DNA of 64,000 nt from Sycon ciliatum (Eukaryota > Porifera > Calcarea > Leucosolenida > Sycettidae), in the NCBI RefSeq assembly GCF_964019385.1, contig NC_088643.1, positions 80,441,199-80,505,198 on the forward strand, given 5' to 3'. The translations under genes and the position numbers were made by a program. This document shows positions 11,746 through 25,087 of this stretch, piece by piece; position 1 is the stretch's first letter; each line of letters opens with the position of its first letter. A model generated the notes under the pieces. It did not search any database. It was not told the DNA's origin and worked only from the letters and a program-made list of their open reading frames with translations.

Positions 11746-12395
11746 CTGCTGCTTGTTACTGCTGCTTGTTACTGCTGCTTGTTACTGCTGCTTGTTACTG
11801 CTGCTTGTTACTGCTGCTTGTTACTGCTGCTTGTTACTGCTGCTTGTTACTGCTGCTTGTTACTGCTGCGTGTTACTGCTGCTTGTTACTGCTGCTTGTT
11901 ACTGCTGCTTGTTACTGCTGCGTGTTACTGCTGCGTGTTACTGCTGCGTGTTACTGCTGCTTGTTACTGCTGCTTGTTACTGCTGCTTGTTACTGCTGCT
12001 TGTTACTGCTGCTTGTTACTGCTGCTTGTTACTGCTGCTTGTTACTGCTGCTTGTTACTGCTGCTTGTTACTGCTGCTTGTTACTGCTGCTTGTTACTGC
12101 TGCTTGTTACTGCTGCTTGTTACTGCTGCTTGTTACTGCTGCTTGTTACTGCTGCTTGTTACTGCTGCTTGTTACTGCTGCTTGTTACTGCTGCTTGTTA
12201 CTGCTGTTTGTTACTGCTGCTTGTTACTGCTGCTTGTTACTGCTGCTTGTTACTGCTGCTTGTTACTGCTGCTTGTTACTGCTGCTTGTTACTGCTGCGT
12301 GTTACTGCTGCGTGTTACTGCCGCGTGTTACTGCCGCGTGTTACTGCTGCTTGTTACTGCTGCTTGTTACTGCTGCTTGTTACTGCTGCTTGTTA
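11732..12395. repeat. 13-bp minisatellite, about 51 units
   Basis: A 13-bp unit TTACTGCTGCTTG repeats without interruption for about 664 bp, with minor variants (GCGTG, GTTTG, CCGCGTG) clustered at a few places. Because 13 is not a multiple of three and the unit has no stop in any plus frame, all three frames are open and give the same Leu/Val/Thr/Ala/Cys/Tyr cycle. This accounts for three overlapping long ORFs that look like membrane proteins. Confidence 0.95.
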
Positions 12396-12529
12396 TCCAT
12401 CTAAATTGTCATAGTCTATGTACAGTTCTGTTTAACCGAGGCGTTCGGTTTTTCATGGTTCATGGTTCATGGTTCATGGTTCATGTTCGCTTAGCTTTCC
12501 CTCAATCTTTGAATCTTTAGAGCCACGCA

Positions 12530-12905
12530 AGTTGTGTCACGAGTATGTTGCTATGCGTCCTTGAATCATGGTTTGACCGTATTGTCAAATGGTCTTGCCA
12601 GTATCGTCATCAACATGCATGTACATCCGCCAACGTCCTTCACAGCTGAGACTTTCAGCTTGCGCTTGTCTTGGTTGCGCTCACCTTCCCCTCTTATGTT
12701 TTCATATAACTTAGAACCTTCCAAGTTGGAAGGCTGTTCGAGTGCGCACCCAAGATGTGCTAGAGCTGATAGCCAGTTAGTTGTTGAACGTCAGTACTGT
12801 CGGTCAGTTTTTGTGCAATGTTATCGCATGACTGTCAAGTAACTGGTGGTGTTAGTGGGCATTATAGCGTAGCTTGTAGTTCCTTGTTCCTTTTCTTTAC
12901 TATAA
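12530..12905. mobile_element. Inverted partial copy of the 11.1-kb element
   Basis: Reverse complement of the middle and one arm of the element at 11098-11560, about 90% similar by eye. Together the two copies bracket the 13-bp minisatellite. Confidence 0.6.
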
Positions 12906-14168
12906 ATTCGTCATTGGAAAACACTGCAGAAAAAACATGGCAGAGATTGCTAGTGGACCTTGGCCTTGAAAGTCTGTAGAGCCTTCAAGCTTGGTGGGAT
13001 GTTGAGTACCTCATGGGGCCCATGCATCGTTAGCTGCATAGGAGAATACCCGGTGAAGCAGGTCAGGGAGAAAATTTCGTCTGTCAATAATTTTGTCCAA
13101 CTCCAAAGAAAGGGAGTTCGTCCGGTTGTAAATTTCGTCCATGGATCATAAGAGTGTATTGAAAAGCTGGATAAATCGACATTAGTCCGGCCTTTAATTT
13201 AGTCCAAAAGCTCCTTGGACGAAAAAGACGAAATTAAATTCCAGACGAATATTTCTGCTTACCGTATACAGTAACCCCAAGAGTATGAAACTCTACATAA
13301 TTGTGGGGTCTCGTGTGGCGTGCTGCCTACATACATTGTCTGCTTACAAGTCCACTTTTCTTGGAGATTTTGTGTGGCTGTGTGACGTGTCACACACAGG
13401 CATTGCCTTTGAACTTACCGTATTACGCTTGAAACCGTTGTGGCTAAACCTTAGGAACTCTAATTCAGGCAGCTTGGTCATTATTTCACTTCGTGATGAA
13501 GCTGTCCCCACAGGATTCCGCGGACGCGCAATTTTCCGCGTTATTGGCTGTCATCCGCGTTTTCGAGAGATTTTGCATAAAACCCGCGTTATTCATGGAA
13601 ATGTACAAGAAAATAAATAGTACAGGATGTTGAAAATGTACTACAAAGTCGTACCGGTGCATGAGTTTGTACGACAAAGTTGTATACTGACATGAAACTG
13701 CATGCTAAAGTTGTACAAATGACAGAGAAATCGTGCATAATGATCGCATAATCCCGCATATTTGCCGCATAATGGCCTGTTTTCGCCCGCATAATTATAG
13801 GATTTCGTCCGCGTTATTCTGTGAGGACAAATGAAGGCAGCGCGCCGCGGAGAGCACCCATAGCTCGGAGATCAGGGGTTCTGGATATTTCAATTTCATT
13901 CGAGGGCTACTACTTTGTTTCCCGGAAAAATGTTGATATTTCCGGATAGTAGACACCCTTAGCAAACAATGGTGACGCTATATATTACGGTACTCGTACC
14001 TTGATCATCCAAATAGCGTTGAAGCTGCAGCGTAAAAACGTTATGGTGGCTGATTTATCGTTGTGACCAACGGTACGTGTTTTAGCCAAATATTGCATAG
14101 TCCGTACGCATTTCACCTTGTATCGCGTCTATGGTGACAAAAATGGTTGTACCGCGCGAAATCAAAGG
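12906..14168. other. No gene recognised; old repeat-like sequence
   Basis: Contains recurring words such as CCGCGTTATT and CGCATAAT at 13515-13830 that resemble sequence at 18.44-18.88 kb, suggesting a diverged interspersed repeat. No coding signal. Confidence 0.4.
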
Positions 14169-14170
14169 TA

Positions 14171-14358
14171 CAGTCAGACCTCGCATAACCGCACACATCC
14201 GTTTTCCACAAAAATATCCGGATAGGCGAGGGAACCGGATAATCGAACACACATACTGTATGTAAGCATGGCATATGCTGTACATTTGTAACCAACTATT
14301 TTCTTCCGGATGGCGAGGGATCCGGATAAAAGAGGACCGGATAAGCGAGGTCTGACTG
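14171..14358. mobile_element. Pogo-like MITE, CAGTCAGACCTCGC ends
   Basis: A 188-bp element flanked by TA. Both ends read CAGTCAGACCTCGC inward, followed by ATAACC or TTATCC. Interior has several TATCCGG-type words. CAGT ends with TA duplications fit pogo/Tigger. No coding capacity. Confidence 0.8.
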
Positions 14359-14684
14359 TATTCTCGTGGCAACAGCGTACTAAAAATAGCGTGCATCTTG
14401 CTAAAGGTCGAACCCAAATCACGGTATTTCCCCCCTTACGATAGTACCGTTACAACATAACGTTTTTTGCTAAGGGTGTCTAATGTCATCATCTGTCCGA
14501 ATTTTCAGGAGTGGAACGCACTGAATTGTGCATGTGAACATTGCACTGCCCCCCCCCCCCCCCTCCCTTGAACCAAGACTCCCACCACCATTCGATCCAG
14601 AAGACAAGTTCGAAATTTTCATCTGTGTGTATGGTCAAGACAAGTGCATAGAGCACATCAAGTGAGTACAAGTTAATAGCATAT

Positions 14685-16100
14685 CTAGTCCTCCCAGTCC
14701 TCGTCATCATCATCAAACTCATCATCTTCATTGTCGGAGTGAATGACCTTGCTACGATCAGCCAAGGCCTTGGCAAGGGCATTCGCCATACCACCTCCAC
14801 CGGCTGCTTCCGGCTCATCCTTCGTAGAGGCGACGCCTGAACCAGCTTCAACCTTCTTGAGTGATGCACCAGCGCGGATCGAGTCAAGCAGACCACCGCG
14901 GCTACCACCACCACCACCGCTTGGCGCAGCGGCTGGTGGGGGTCGTGGCCCTCCACCGGGCGGTGGCCCACCTCCTGACGGTGGAGGTGGTGGTGGTGTC
15001 GGTGCTGCTGGCGGCGGTGGAGGAGGTGGTGGTGCAGCTCCACCTCCGGACGATGGCGGAGGAGGTGGACCAGAACGGGAAGACGGCGGTGGCGGTGGAG
15101 CTCGTGCCCCACCACCATGTGATGGCGGCGGCGGTGGAGGCGGTGGACCTCCTCGCGAGCTGGGTGGTGGTGGAGGGGGGCCACCACGCTGTCCCCCTGC
15201 TGCTGGTGCTGGTGGAGGTGGTGCCATGGCGGCGCCCAGGCCCCCCAGACCACCATTGCTGTCCATCTCACGCACAGCCTGCTCTATGCCACCATGCTGC
15301 TCAATGTAGTTGAGAATGAACTCAGCCGTATCTCGGTCCTGCATCTGCTCCTCGGTAACACCAGCAGCGCTAAACAAACGCTTCCATTCTGGTGCAATGT
15401 TATTGGAGTCGAATCCGCTCACGGGATCCCAGCCGATATGTGACAGATGCTGAAAGTTACTCGGACCGGAAATGTCGATTTTCCTGATCTTGCCTTTGCC
15501 GTCCTTGTTTTTCTTTGATTTTTTATCATCTTTCTTGCCCCAGAATGAAGGTGAAGGGTCTTTCTTACTGGACTTCATTGTATTAGGGGCTGGTTCTGGT
15601 GTTGCTGCTGGAAGTGGTGGGGGCTTTGAAGGAGTAGGTGTAGGCGGCCCTGGCTTTGTGGCGACAGGCTTCTTATTCGTCTGCTTTGCCATACGCCTCT
15701 CCTGGCGTTGGGAAATCTTCCTCTCCAACTCCTGTGCAAAATTCATTGCCTCCCCCTCATCTGCAAAATTCAGACCGATCGTGCAGTTATCGCCTTGAAA
15801 CATGTGGAAATATGGCTTCGGTTTCTTGTAGGAAAATTGACTGAACAGTTCTTGATCCCAAACGACTTTGTAGTCCTCCATCTCTATCAAACGAATATAG
15901 TAGCTCTTCTTTGGGTTGTCCTTGACAAAGACAATAACACCAGTGTTCGTGTGCGTCCATTGTGTCGGCTGGGGCTGAGCTTTGTGCAATTGGCAAACTG
16001 TGATCGCCATTGCAACTCGGCGGTTTCCCAAAAGCGAGATGATCTTCTGATTCTCCTCATTACTAAGCAGGTTAGAGCGGGGAACTTCAGGGTTTGCCAT
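14685..16100 (-). CDS. WASL: WASP/N-WASP family actin nucleation-promoting factor
   Basis: A single uninterrupted 471-codon frame with every WASP domain in order. An N-terminal WH1/EVH1 domain spans residues 12-135 (VFVKDNPKKSYYIRL, GLNFADEGEA). A basic stretch at 178-206 leads into the GBD/CRIB at 206-278 (ISGPSNFQHLSHIGWDP), which binds Cdc42-GTP and holds the protein inhibited. A polyproline region at 293-395 would bind profilin and SH3 proteins. One WH2 motif at 400-418 (GLLDSIRAGASLKKV) binds G-actin, and a connector helix at 438-454 and acidic tail ending DEDWED contact Arp2/3. The role is Cdc42-triggered branched actin assembly in the cytoplasm. There is one WH2, as in WASP, rather than the two of N-WASP. 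The gene has no introns, unlike RPA1 nearby; a retrocopy origin is possible. Start chosen at the ATG just before the conserved WH1. Confidence 0.95.
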   Translation of the reverse strand: MANPEVPRSNLLSNEENQKIISLLGNRRVAMAITVCQLHKAQPQPTQWTHTNTGVIVFVKDNPKKSYYIRLIEMEDYKVVWDQELFSQFSYKKPKPYFHMFQGDNCTIGLNFADEGEAMNFAQELERKISQRQERRMAKQTNKKPVATKPGPPTPTPSKPPPLPAATPEPAPNTMKSSKKDPSPSFWGKKDDKKSKKNKDGKGKIRKIDISGPSNFQHLSHIGWDPVSGFDSNNIAPEWKRLFSAAGVTEEQMQDRDTAEFILNYIEQHGGIEQAVREMDSNGGLGGLGAAMAPPPPAPAAGGQRGGPPPPPPSSRGGPPPPPPPPSHGGGARAPPPPPSSRSGPPPPPSSGGGAAPPPPPPPPAAPTPPPPPPSGGGPPPGGGPRPPPAAAPSGGGGGSRGGLLDSIRAGASLKKVEAGSGVASTKDEPEAAGGGGMANALAKALADRSKVIHSDNEDDEFDDDDEDWED

Positions 16101-16515
16101 CTTCCAGGCCTAACGCCTAACGCCTACACTACGAATACACTGAAAATGCAAGACTGGCTTAGGATAGGGAGAAAGAAGACTAATTCCAAGGCATCTCCAG
16201 CAAGGAGAAACTGAACGAAATGGATAATACACAGCGCGGTTGGCCCAAAAGCTGCGATCTACAAATTGAAGTGCACCGTAGAGTCTATGAGCTTCACGTA
16301 CCGTGTGTGTACTGTGCGCCTGTAGCTGTGTCTTTTTTGACGAGTGTTTCCGGTTCTTCACTGACTTCAGTTCACAGTTTCACAGTGCACCGTAGTGTGG
16401 TTCAGCACTGGCAGCCTCACCTCATTCCGGAAGAGCTGCGTAGTGCGCATATAAATGCCCCATATACACACAGGCAAGACTCGGCAAGATCAAAGAGTAG
16501 ACTACGTAGATTATC
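16101..16515. other. WASP 5' flank, no further gene
   Basis: Upstream sequence of WASP; no clear TATA box or second reading frame of interest. Confidence 0.4.
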
Positions 16516-16535
16516 ATGATGGGGCACTATCCAAG

Positions 16536-16792
16536 AGAGAGAGAGAGAGAGAGACTCGGAGAGAGAGAGAGAGAGACTCGGAGAGAGAGAGACTCGGAGA
16601 GAGAGTAAGTTACATTTATAAAGACAGGTAAGTCTAACAAATGAGGACTGAGACCTCTACAACAGGGTTTTTACGCCTGAAAGCAGGTGCATGATTTAAC
16701 AAGCAGGTTGTCAGTCTAGATTTTATGCGCAGGAGAGAGACTCGGAGAGACTCGGAGAGACTCGGAGAGACTCGGAGAGACTCGGAGAGACT

Positions 16793-16883
<91 letters not shown>

Positions 16884-17020
16884 AGGGAGAGGGAGAGGGA
16901 GAGGGAGAGGGAGAGGGAGAGGGAGAGGGAGAGGGAGAGGGAGAGGGAGAGGGAGAGGGAGAGGGAGAGGGAGAGGGAGAGGGAGAGGGAGAGGGAGAGG
17001 GAGAGGGAGAGGGAGAGAGA
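16536..17020. repeat. (GA)n passing into (GAGAGG)n
   Basis: GA tracts interspersed with ACTCGG words (16536-16605, 16732-16800) become a pure GA run to about 16872, then about 24 copies of a 6-bp GAGAGG unit to about 17018. A purine-only strand of this length can adopt triplex structure. ORFs of Arg-Glu or Ser-Pro-Leu here are products of the repeat. Confidence 0.95.
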
Positions 17021-17117
17021 GCACGAGTGTACAAGTACGAGTGTACAAGTACGAGTACAGGGGAGGCACTATCTTTTTCAATGCTGGTAATCAAGTTTAC
17101 GTCCGACGATGATCCGG

Positions 17118-17545
17118 CAGTTGTAGTCTTTGGGGTGCTGAGTCGAATGGTCTTAGTCCGAGGAAGCTGAGACACTCCCTTCCTCCTTTATTCCCAACCG
17201 AAATAGCCACTTCCACCCAAACTGGGTGGCTGCGCCTTACTAGATGGGTATTGAGTATGCAAAATGTCACTAAAGGCGCCGTTTCGTTCTTATAAAAGCA
17301 CAGATCAATGCGATTGGCCCATATGTTGTAGTCTTTTGGACGCTAAGTCGACTGGTTTTGGTCCGAGAAGGCTGCGATGCAGTGTTCAGCCCTTATTCCC
17401 AATCGAACATGGTTGAATAAGCGTTCACGTGCTCATGCGTACACCAGTCACCTGGTCACCGTGCCTAGCGCCTGTGCAGGCCCAGTGCAGGGTCCACAGT
17501 TTTAAATTTTACTTTCACACCAAGGTTCAACTCGAGTGACAGAAA
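17118..17545. mobile_element. Single arm of the 43.8-kb foldback element
   Basis: Closely matches one arm of the TTAA-flanked foldback element at 43797-44657, including both internal TGTAGTCTT...CTGAGTCGA blocks and the terminal CAAGGTTCAACTCGAG. The second arm is missing, so this is a deleted copy. Confidence 0.75.
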
Positions 17546-19360
17546 CGCGCTCAAACAGGCTATACTTCCCCTCTAATGTTTACATGTAAACTATCACGAC
17601 TCAACAGAAACGGCAACAAGAGCTGTGATTTTGATCCTGGAACCACCAGTGCAATGACATGGACAAGAACATTAGAGAAAGAACACCAAACATGCACATG
17701 AGCTTGGTTACAAGCCCGGGGAGGGGGGGGGGGGGGGGGGCACTATTCAAGAGAGGGCTATATTTTTCACTGGCTCTTTGAGAGACTGGGGCACTATTCA
17801 AGAGGTCGCTAATCGCGCGAGTACAGTAGCCTCGTAGACCTACTAGCTACTACTCGTACTGGGCTACGAGTACTGTTGCGTGGGTGTATGGCCTATGGGG
17901 GAGACCTGTACTGCACTAGCACTGGAGCCAGTGGAGGTGGGCCGAGGCCTGTTTCGTTTTGAAAAATAGTGATATCTGGTACCAAGAGTATATAACCCCC
18001 CCCCCCCCCCCCCGGTTATATACACCCCGAAATTGGATATTTGGGGGATCTGTTGCTCAAGTTGCCCGCTATCATCCACCTGGAACTTAAAAGCGGGTTG
18101 TCGGGGTGGGAGAAAATTCGCACAGCGCTGCTGGTATTGCAAGCCACGATGCTCAAACAAATTCATTTGCATAGAAAGCTCTCGCTGCTGTTCTTTGCCG
18201 GCAAGGCCACGGGAGGTGTCATTTTCCCCACGCTCGCGAACTATCACACACAACCAGCAATGCGGACTGCCTTCGAGGTGCTGGGCGCAAGTGCGTTCGG
18301 TGGCGTGATAACTTCAAAATAATAGTCATGTATTCAGAAAGATACTCAACTCGAAGTTTGTACAAGCATGCGCCGCAGGGTCTATACAATGCCGGGATGC
18401 GCATACACAAGCACAATGCCCATCTGGCCAATTTTGCCGCACTGTCCGTCTTGGAAAAGCGCGATTCCGCGATTTTCGTGGGTTTCCGCGTACCTAGCAT
18501 TTTCCGTGGAAAACGTGCAAATTCCTTCATTTTGCCTCAATTTTCAGTGAATTCGTGAGCCCACCATGTACAAGTTTTCATGCATGGTGCGTTCTGTGCG
18601 CTGCTACGTGTACTTCATGATGTACATGAAGTGTGTGCTGTGAACTTTTGTCCCGAGGGCTGAACTTTGACATCGCACTGTTCTTCGCGCTTCAAAATTC
18701 CTTGCCAGGTCCTCCATTCACGTTTTACTATCGTTGCAAGATACTGCAGTTTCCGCAAATTTACTATGTCTGGCACACATTCCCACATTTTTCACTGTTT
18801 TCGCCCGCAATTTCTTGCGCATAATTCCGAATTTTCCCGCGCGATTTCCCAGGGGGACAGAAGGCCATGCAGCAGCCCAGCATTCAGAGTTGTCCAGCGG
18901 AGGATGTTAAAAACAAGACTTGCGAGCAATTGACGAGAACTGGCATCTTCCTAAGTTCAGGGTGGTGAATACATGGCACTGCCGTTCACAGCACTGCTGC
19001 ACAATATTCAGTCATGTATGCATAGTTTTAAATTGTAGCGATTTCTCGGATACATCGTAGGCTGTGAAGACAACATGGACATAAAAACACGGATTCTGCA
19101 AGAAGTCCATCGAAAAGTTATTTAAAAATTCAGCAAAATGGTAAAAATGCACCAATTACAGCTGTTCCTGGTAGCCTACACGCAACGCTGGCAGATTGCA
19201 TATTCACAAATATATTTAAAAACAGAAGGGATAGGAAAGAGATACATCATCATCAAAGAAGTAGTGTTTGTTGTGTTGTCATGCTACTGCAACGCGAGTG
19301 GAGACAAAAAAAACAAGATAAATGGCATACACCAGCTTCTCCTTTCTGATGACGCACACA
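17546..19360. other. No gene recognised; G and C homopolymer runs
   Basis: Contains a run of about 18 G near 17722 and about 17 C near 17997. The plus-strand ORF at 18041-18322 has no recognised relatives. 18440-18880 carries the CCGCG-rich diverged repeat also seen at 13.5 kb. Confidence 0.4.
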
Positions 19361-19553
<193 letters not shown>

Positions 19554-19647
19554 CAATACAAGAAAGCGAGCTAGTCAGTGCAGCAAAACACCAGTAGCCT
19601 CACCAGAGCCAATACAATCACAGGGATACGGAGAAAGGAGTTAACAT

Positions 19648-20894
19648 TTACTGGCTCTGCAACCGGTGGATTTCGTCGATGAGGCGTCGTGATGCTGCCT
19701 TAACGTCAACCGGAGTGGCACTCATGCATACACAGCGCACCCGCGTCTCATCCTGTTCGGCAAGAAAACCACCACAGAACAAGATAACAACTTAAGAGCA
19801 AATGATAGAGCACAGGTTGCTGTGATAGTAGCACTGCTACATCACAATGGCCGTATGTGTACATAGTCACCATGTCAATAGAACCGTCCCCAGGCAGGCA
19901 GGCAACGTAATAGCCAGCAAGCGCCAGCGACTCGGAGGAAAATACAGCACCCGCAACAGCAATGCAGCATAATGCTAACCTGGTATGTGTCGGTTTTGGC
20001 ACGCACTCGTACATCATAACGCTTCCAGGTAGCCTGAGCGAAGGCTTCATCGTACTCTTCTTCCATCTATGAACCACACATACCCACCCATACCGAACGG
20101 AGAACAGAAACAAGAATCAATTCCAATTGTACATGTCCAACTTTACATGCTGTGACCCAAGTGATCCTGTTCCACATGCACAGTCCATTATTGTAGGTGA
20201 CATTTTGGGGCTACATTCTGAAGTTTCAAGATTTACAGCCAAAAATCTTCGTATTTCACTAAAAAACTGTAAAAAAAAATAGGGTACCAGCGACGGTCAA
20301 TATAACCATAGCGTGACCGACGCCCCTGACCATGCCAGAGACCCCCCCCCCCCCCCCTCCATACCTACAACTGTTGACACTACGCTCTAGAACTCACAGA
20401 TTTCAGCTCTCCCAGCTCAGCCGCTGACTTGCCCAAGAACAGCTCTGCTTGTTCATTGAACGAAGTAACCCACTGGTTGCTGGAGAAGTCGCCAACGTTG
20501 CACTGAGGTCAAAACAGCAACATGAAAGTACATGTACAAGTAGGTTGCTTCAAACACAAGTACTTACAGTACGCGTCAAGCCACAGTACTACAGTGGAAA
20601 TCGCACATAACGAATTTGTATGTAACGCACAAACTGAACACTAATTTTCGTAGCAAGTCCATACCCAAGATTGGGTTTAGCGCCAAATCAAATGTAGTGA
20701 CTTTTTTAATCTCTCGATGGAGTGTCCTTTATCTCCATCGTCCCTCACAAAACACATCGGCATCATACATGACATGGCCTGAACCATGTCGATACTTGAC
20801 TGTGATGTTCAGCGAAACACAGTGTTCATATGCTAGCAGAACAACGTGAATGCACCCTTTGCACAACTGCATCTTTGCAAGCAAGCAAGCAAGC

Positions 20895-20938
<44 letters not shown>

Positions 20939-23900
20939 TTGGGAGGATGATTCAGTAAACTCCAAACCCCACCCTATGGGTGAACTCCAAATATATGAAC
21001 CCACTTATGGGCTCACCACACTGTAGAAAGGGGGTAAGGACAAAGAGTAATGAAAGGATCTACGGCATCAGGGTACTCGCCCGGGGCACCAACCGCATTT
21101 ACCCCTGCCTCCAGTGAAGGTACATGTAATACTTGATACCAGTGTGGCTTGCTAAATCAGAGTGGATCTGTTAAAGGCTTCATTCGCACCATTGATTACG
21201 CATACACATACACAAACACAGACGCACACAGTGCACCAGTCACGCTTCGCTAAGTCTTATTCATCGCAAGGAGCAGTACAGCAAGGAGCACAACGGCTTA
21301 CACTGAGAAGAAGGCGATACTTGAAATCCGGATAGGTCTTGTCACACTTCTCACACCGGTAGCCACCATTGTCTTCTAATACCTTCTTCTTACAGTCATC
21401 AGCAGGACATGCCTATCAGTAGAAACATGCAACAAAACATCAAGACAGGAAATGCAAATACTAGGAGACAAACCATTTGAAGTAAAGCAGGTATTGATGA
21501 GGTAGGTCTTTAGCAATGTCAGTTAAAATGAACCATTTTACAATGTAGACTAGCTCTGATACTGCAAAGGCAGGGCAGATGGGACATACATAGAACGTAG
21601 CGAAGGCACTCAGACTGCGCGGCCACAAGCGGTGACAGTGATCAGTGGCCACGCACATCCGTTTTGGTCAAGTGTCGTCCGATGAAACAGTAACTTGCTA
21701 CAATCACTAAAAGCTGACATATACACGCACCCACATACCTGATACAGACAGTTGTCTTTCTTCAAATAGAGAATAGTAGCCATGGTACTGAAGTAGTCAG
21801 GCTGCAACAAACACAAGGAAGAGAATAGTGTAGGCTTCCTTCCGTTAAAAAATATTCTGGTAGAAGTTTAAAAAGACGACCCCCCCCCCAAAAAAAACAC
21901 TCATGATGATGCCCAAGAGTGCGCAACTACAGTCTTTGAGGTCTGTGTTGGCAGAATTTCACATCACGTGACATACACGCACACAGTCACACACTGCCTT
22001 ATGCCATGTGCTTTGTGTAGTACTCAGTGGCAATTTGTTAAAAAATAACAATCGAGCGGAGACGAACAAAATCAGTAGTGTGTTCCCTCCCGGGTTTATA
22101 CAATTGCCTGGGTACAGCTCTCTGGTGGTCACTTTACACTGGCCGTCAGCGTAACCTATTGAACCATGTTATATTAAACTCTGCGGTTGAATTACCAGAA
22201 AGGTTCCCTTACCTTATCACTGTAACCGAGATTCTCGTCCTTAATCTGGGACAGGACTTTGAAGACGTTTGTATGGCCTGAAACGCACAAAGAGGAAACA
22301 TAACGAAGAAGAGTTTGAAACATTAGTTGTTTTAACCCTTTGAGGGTCCATCATTCGAATTCGAACGATATGTAGTGCGTACCGTAAAACTGTCGCAACT
22401 TCATTGTTTTTAGTCCTGTTGCAAATATCGAAACATGTAGATCAAAGAGGAAGCTCCAAGCTTTCCAATAGTGTAATCGCTTTTGCGATAGGAGAAACGA
22501 TGGTAAAGATATGGCGCTCGAAAGTTGGATCGCGGCACTAATTTGTTCAAACTGCTCAAAATCAATATTTTTGTCGCGTGCTTCGGGGATTTCCCGTGGA
22601 TGACGTGGTGTGCAGCCAGCTCATGACGTGCGGCCGTAATGACGTAGAATCTACTGATTGAGATGCAAAAAATCCAGAGCTGTGCGAGAAACGACTGCGA
22701 AATGGCCTCGGGACGAAATTTAGAAGTATTTCTTTCACCACGAGGCCCGACCTTTGGCGATTCGCTGCGCTCTGGAGCAGGCTTTGTGGCAACCATGGAA
22801 TTGAGCTTGGCCTCATTCGCTTGGCAGCGGAAAGAGCGTTTCAAAGAGCCCTAGATTGTCAAAATCAAGCAAACAGAACGTAAGTTATGGTGGAAATGGT
22901 GGAGTGAACCACAATAGGGCTTGAAAGTGCTACGTCACAGCATAGCAACAATTTCAAAAATTCAAAAACTGGATCCACTTGGATCCAGTTTTTGTATGGA
23001 TCCAAGCACATTTCAAGCGGTCTTACCCACAGCATGGTGATGTAGCCAGTGAAACTGACTGATTCGGCTACTGGGGGCGGGGTTACAACTGGTGGCGAAA
23101 TAAAAGTCACACCTGCATACGACATGAGTGGGTTGCTATGCACCTACATACTTAGGCAATAGCAAAGTCACACCTTAGGCTTAGTGGATCCAAAAATAGA
23201 AATCTGATGTCAACTTACTACTCCCTGGCCGTTTTGACGTCATCACTTTCAAGCCCTATTGTATATTTTCACCCGAATGATGGACCCTCAAAGGGTTAAA
23301 GACGCCAACAACAGCATCAGTTGAAATATGTGCACAGAACAGTAAGATTACTACAATGCATTTGGAAAAGTTTGCAAGAGAAAAGAGTGCACCACCACAA
23401 TGGTCCCATCCAGCCAGTAACATAGTTTACTGAACAGGGCTAAACAGAGTGCCAACATAGCAGCACAGCTACTAGTAGGCACTTCAGGCGATTTTTTCAA
23501 AACGAGAAATACGCGTATTTCTTTTTTGTATCCGATTCAGATAGGTTTAGGAAGACTCCACAGAAAATTTGAAGCAAAAAGAATAACTTGGCACAGAGAT
23601 ATAGCCACCCAAAGTCGGAGAATTGAATAACGGCATTTTCAGTATTTCGACGGCACCAGCAGCATATCAGAAATTGGCAGAACTTGCTTCAGTGTCTATA
23701 GTGGCAAAATACCACGCTCGCTGGAAGCAGGTCAAAATAACCAGATGAATGCAGAAACAGCATGGTTTGGAAAAACTTCGGATTTTTCATCCGTCCAGCA
23801 GCTCCGACGAAGATATCGGGTGTGGTCACCATGGCAACTCCATAGCAACAGCATAGCAACTCCATAGCAACAGCATAGCAACTCCATCGCAACAGCATGA

Positions 23901-25012
23901 AAACAGTGCAGAGAAGCCTTTGGAAAAGCATAAGATGAGACTTTGAGGTAAGATAGAGTAACTACAATAATTCAGTGGCAGAACACATTGTTGCTACATG
24001 TACAGTACTGACGTGGTGACGAGTACGGAAGAACAATGAGCCGAAGACTGAGCAAACTAGAATTTACCGGGTATTTGACGGAAAGAAATGACAAACTATT
24101 ACATGTAGAACATCGTCTGCAAATTTTTGGGACTGCTGAAACTTTAGCAACTCCAGCATGAGAGATTTTGTGCATAGAGTACAGAGTGTGTGCTGGATTC
24201 TTGGTATAATATCACCGTCAATGCTTTCCTTGGTCGCTGGAAGCCACCTGCTGATCAGCTGACGATTTGTTCCGAGCAGGCCGTTTTGATGTCAGCTCTC
24301 TTGGTCCAGTCGCCGAAGTATATACTGTCCTACTCGTCGCCTGCAGGAGAGGACGACTGCTCCGATGCGACTCCAATAACACCTGGCAATATTTCTTCTT
24401 GCGCAGCCATGCGCATGGGCTCCGACGAACAAGGACTATTGCCGGGAGGACGCCTGTCGCGGTTCGCTTCCAATAACACCTCGCATTATTTCTCCTTGCG
24501 CAGCAATGCGCAAAGTGTCGGACGAACGAGGACAACTGATTCCGAAAGGAAATACGACGCTGAAGACGATGAGCTACATGGCAAATGCGTGCAACCAAGT
24601 GAAATGCCCGAAAAATCCTTGCCGATTTTACTCGAACTGTACGTGAGTTCAAAAAATTGCCGCATCATGACGTATGTGGGCTCAAACGAAAGCTGAGGGC
24701 CTCAGCTACATGCTGCGCCGCACGAGAAGGCCCTGCGCAGCTTCCGTGCAGCTACAGATCGATCTATGCATGCGCCTTTCCTTGGTGCCACGCATGTACG
24801 CGATTCAGCGTTAGCACTTATTGACAGGTCATGTCACGTGACTGAAGTGCCTACTACTAGTATTACTGCCCAGTCAGTAAGAAATGATGTGCTACTCACC
24901 ACCACCGCCGCCACCACCAACACTGACCGAGTTGAACTGCATACTCTGACCTTCACTGGACCACCTGTGAGTGAGGAGTGAGGAGAGAGGAGAGAGAGAC
25001 ACACACACACAG

Positions 25013-25087
<75 letters not shown>

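Noticed and set aside
11597..12520. Leu/Val/Cys-rich 'membrane protein' ORFs in all three plus frames
   Set aside because: Produced by the 13-bp minisatellite, which has no stop in any frame.
14743..15313. Long plus-strand Gly/Pro-rich ORFs
   Set aside because: Antisense of the WASP polyproline region; GC-rich codons leave the opposite strand open.
18041..18322. 93-codon plus-strand ORF
   Set aside because: No known family, no splice or promoter context, and two overlapping frames are open as well.
24190..24696. 168-codon plus-strand ORF in an RPA1 intron
   Set aside because: Runs through a tandem duplication, has no recognised motif, and is matched by an equally open opposite strand.
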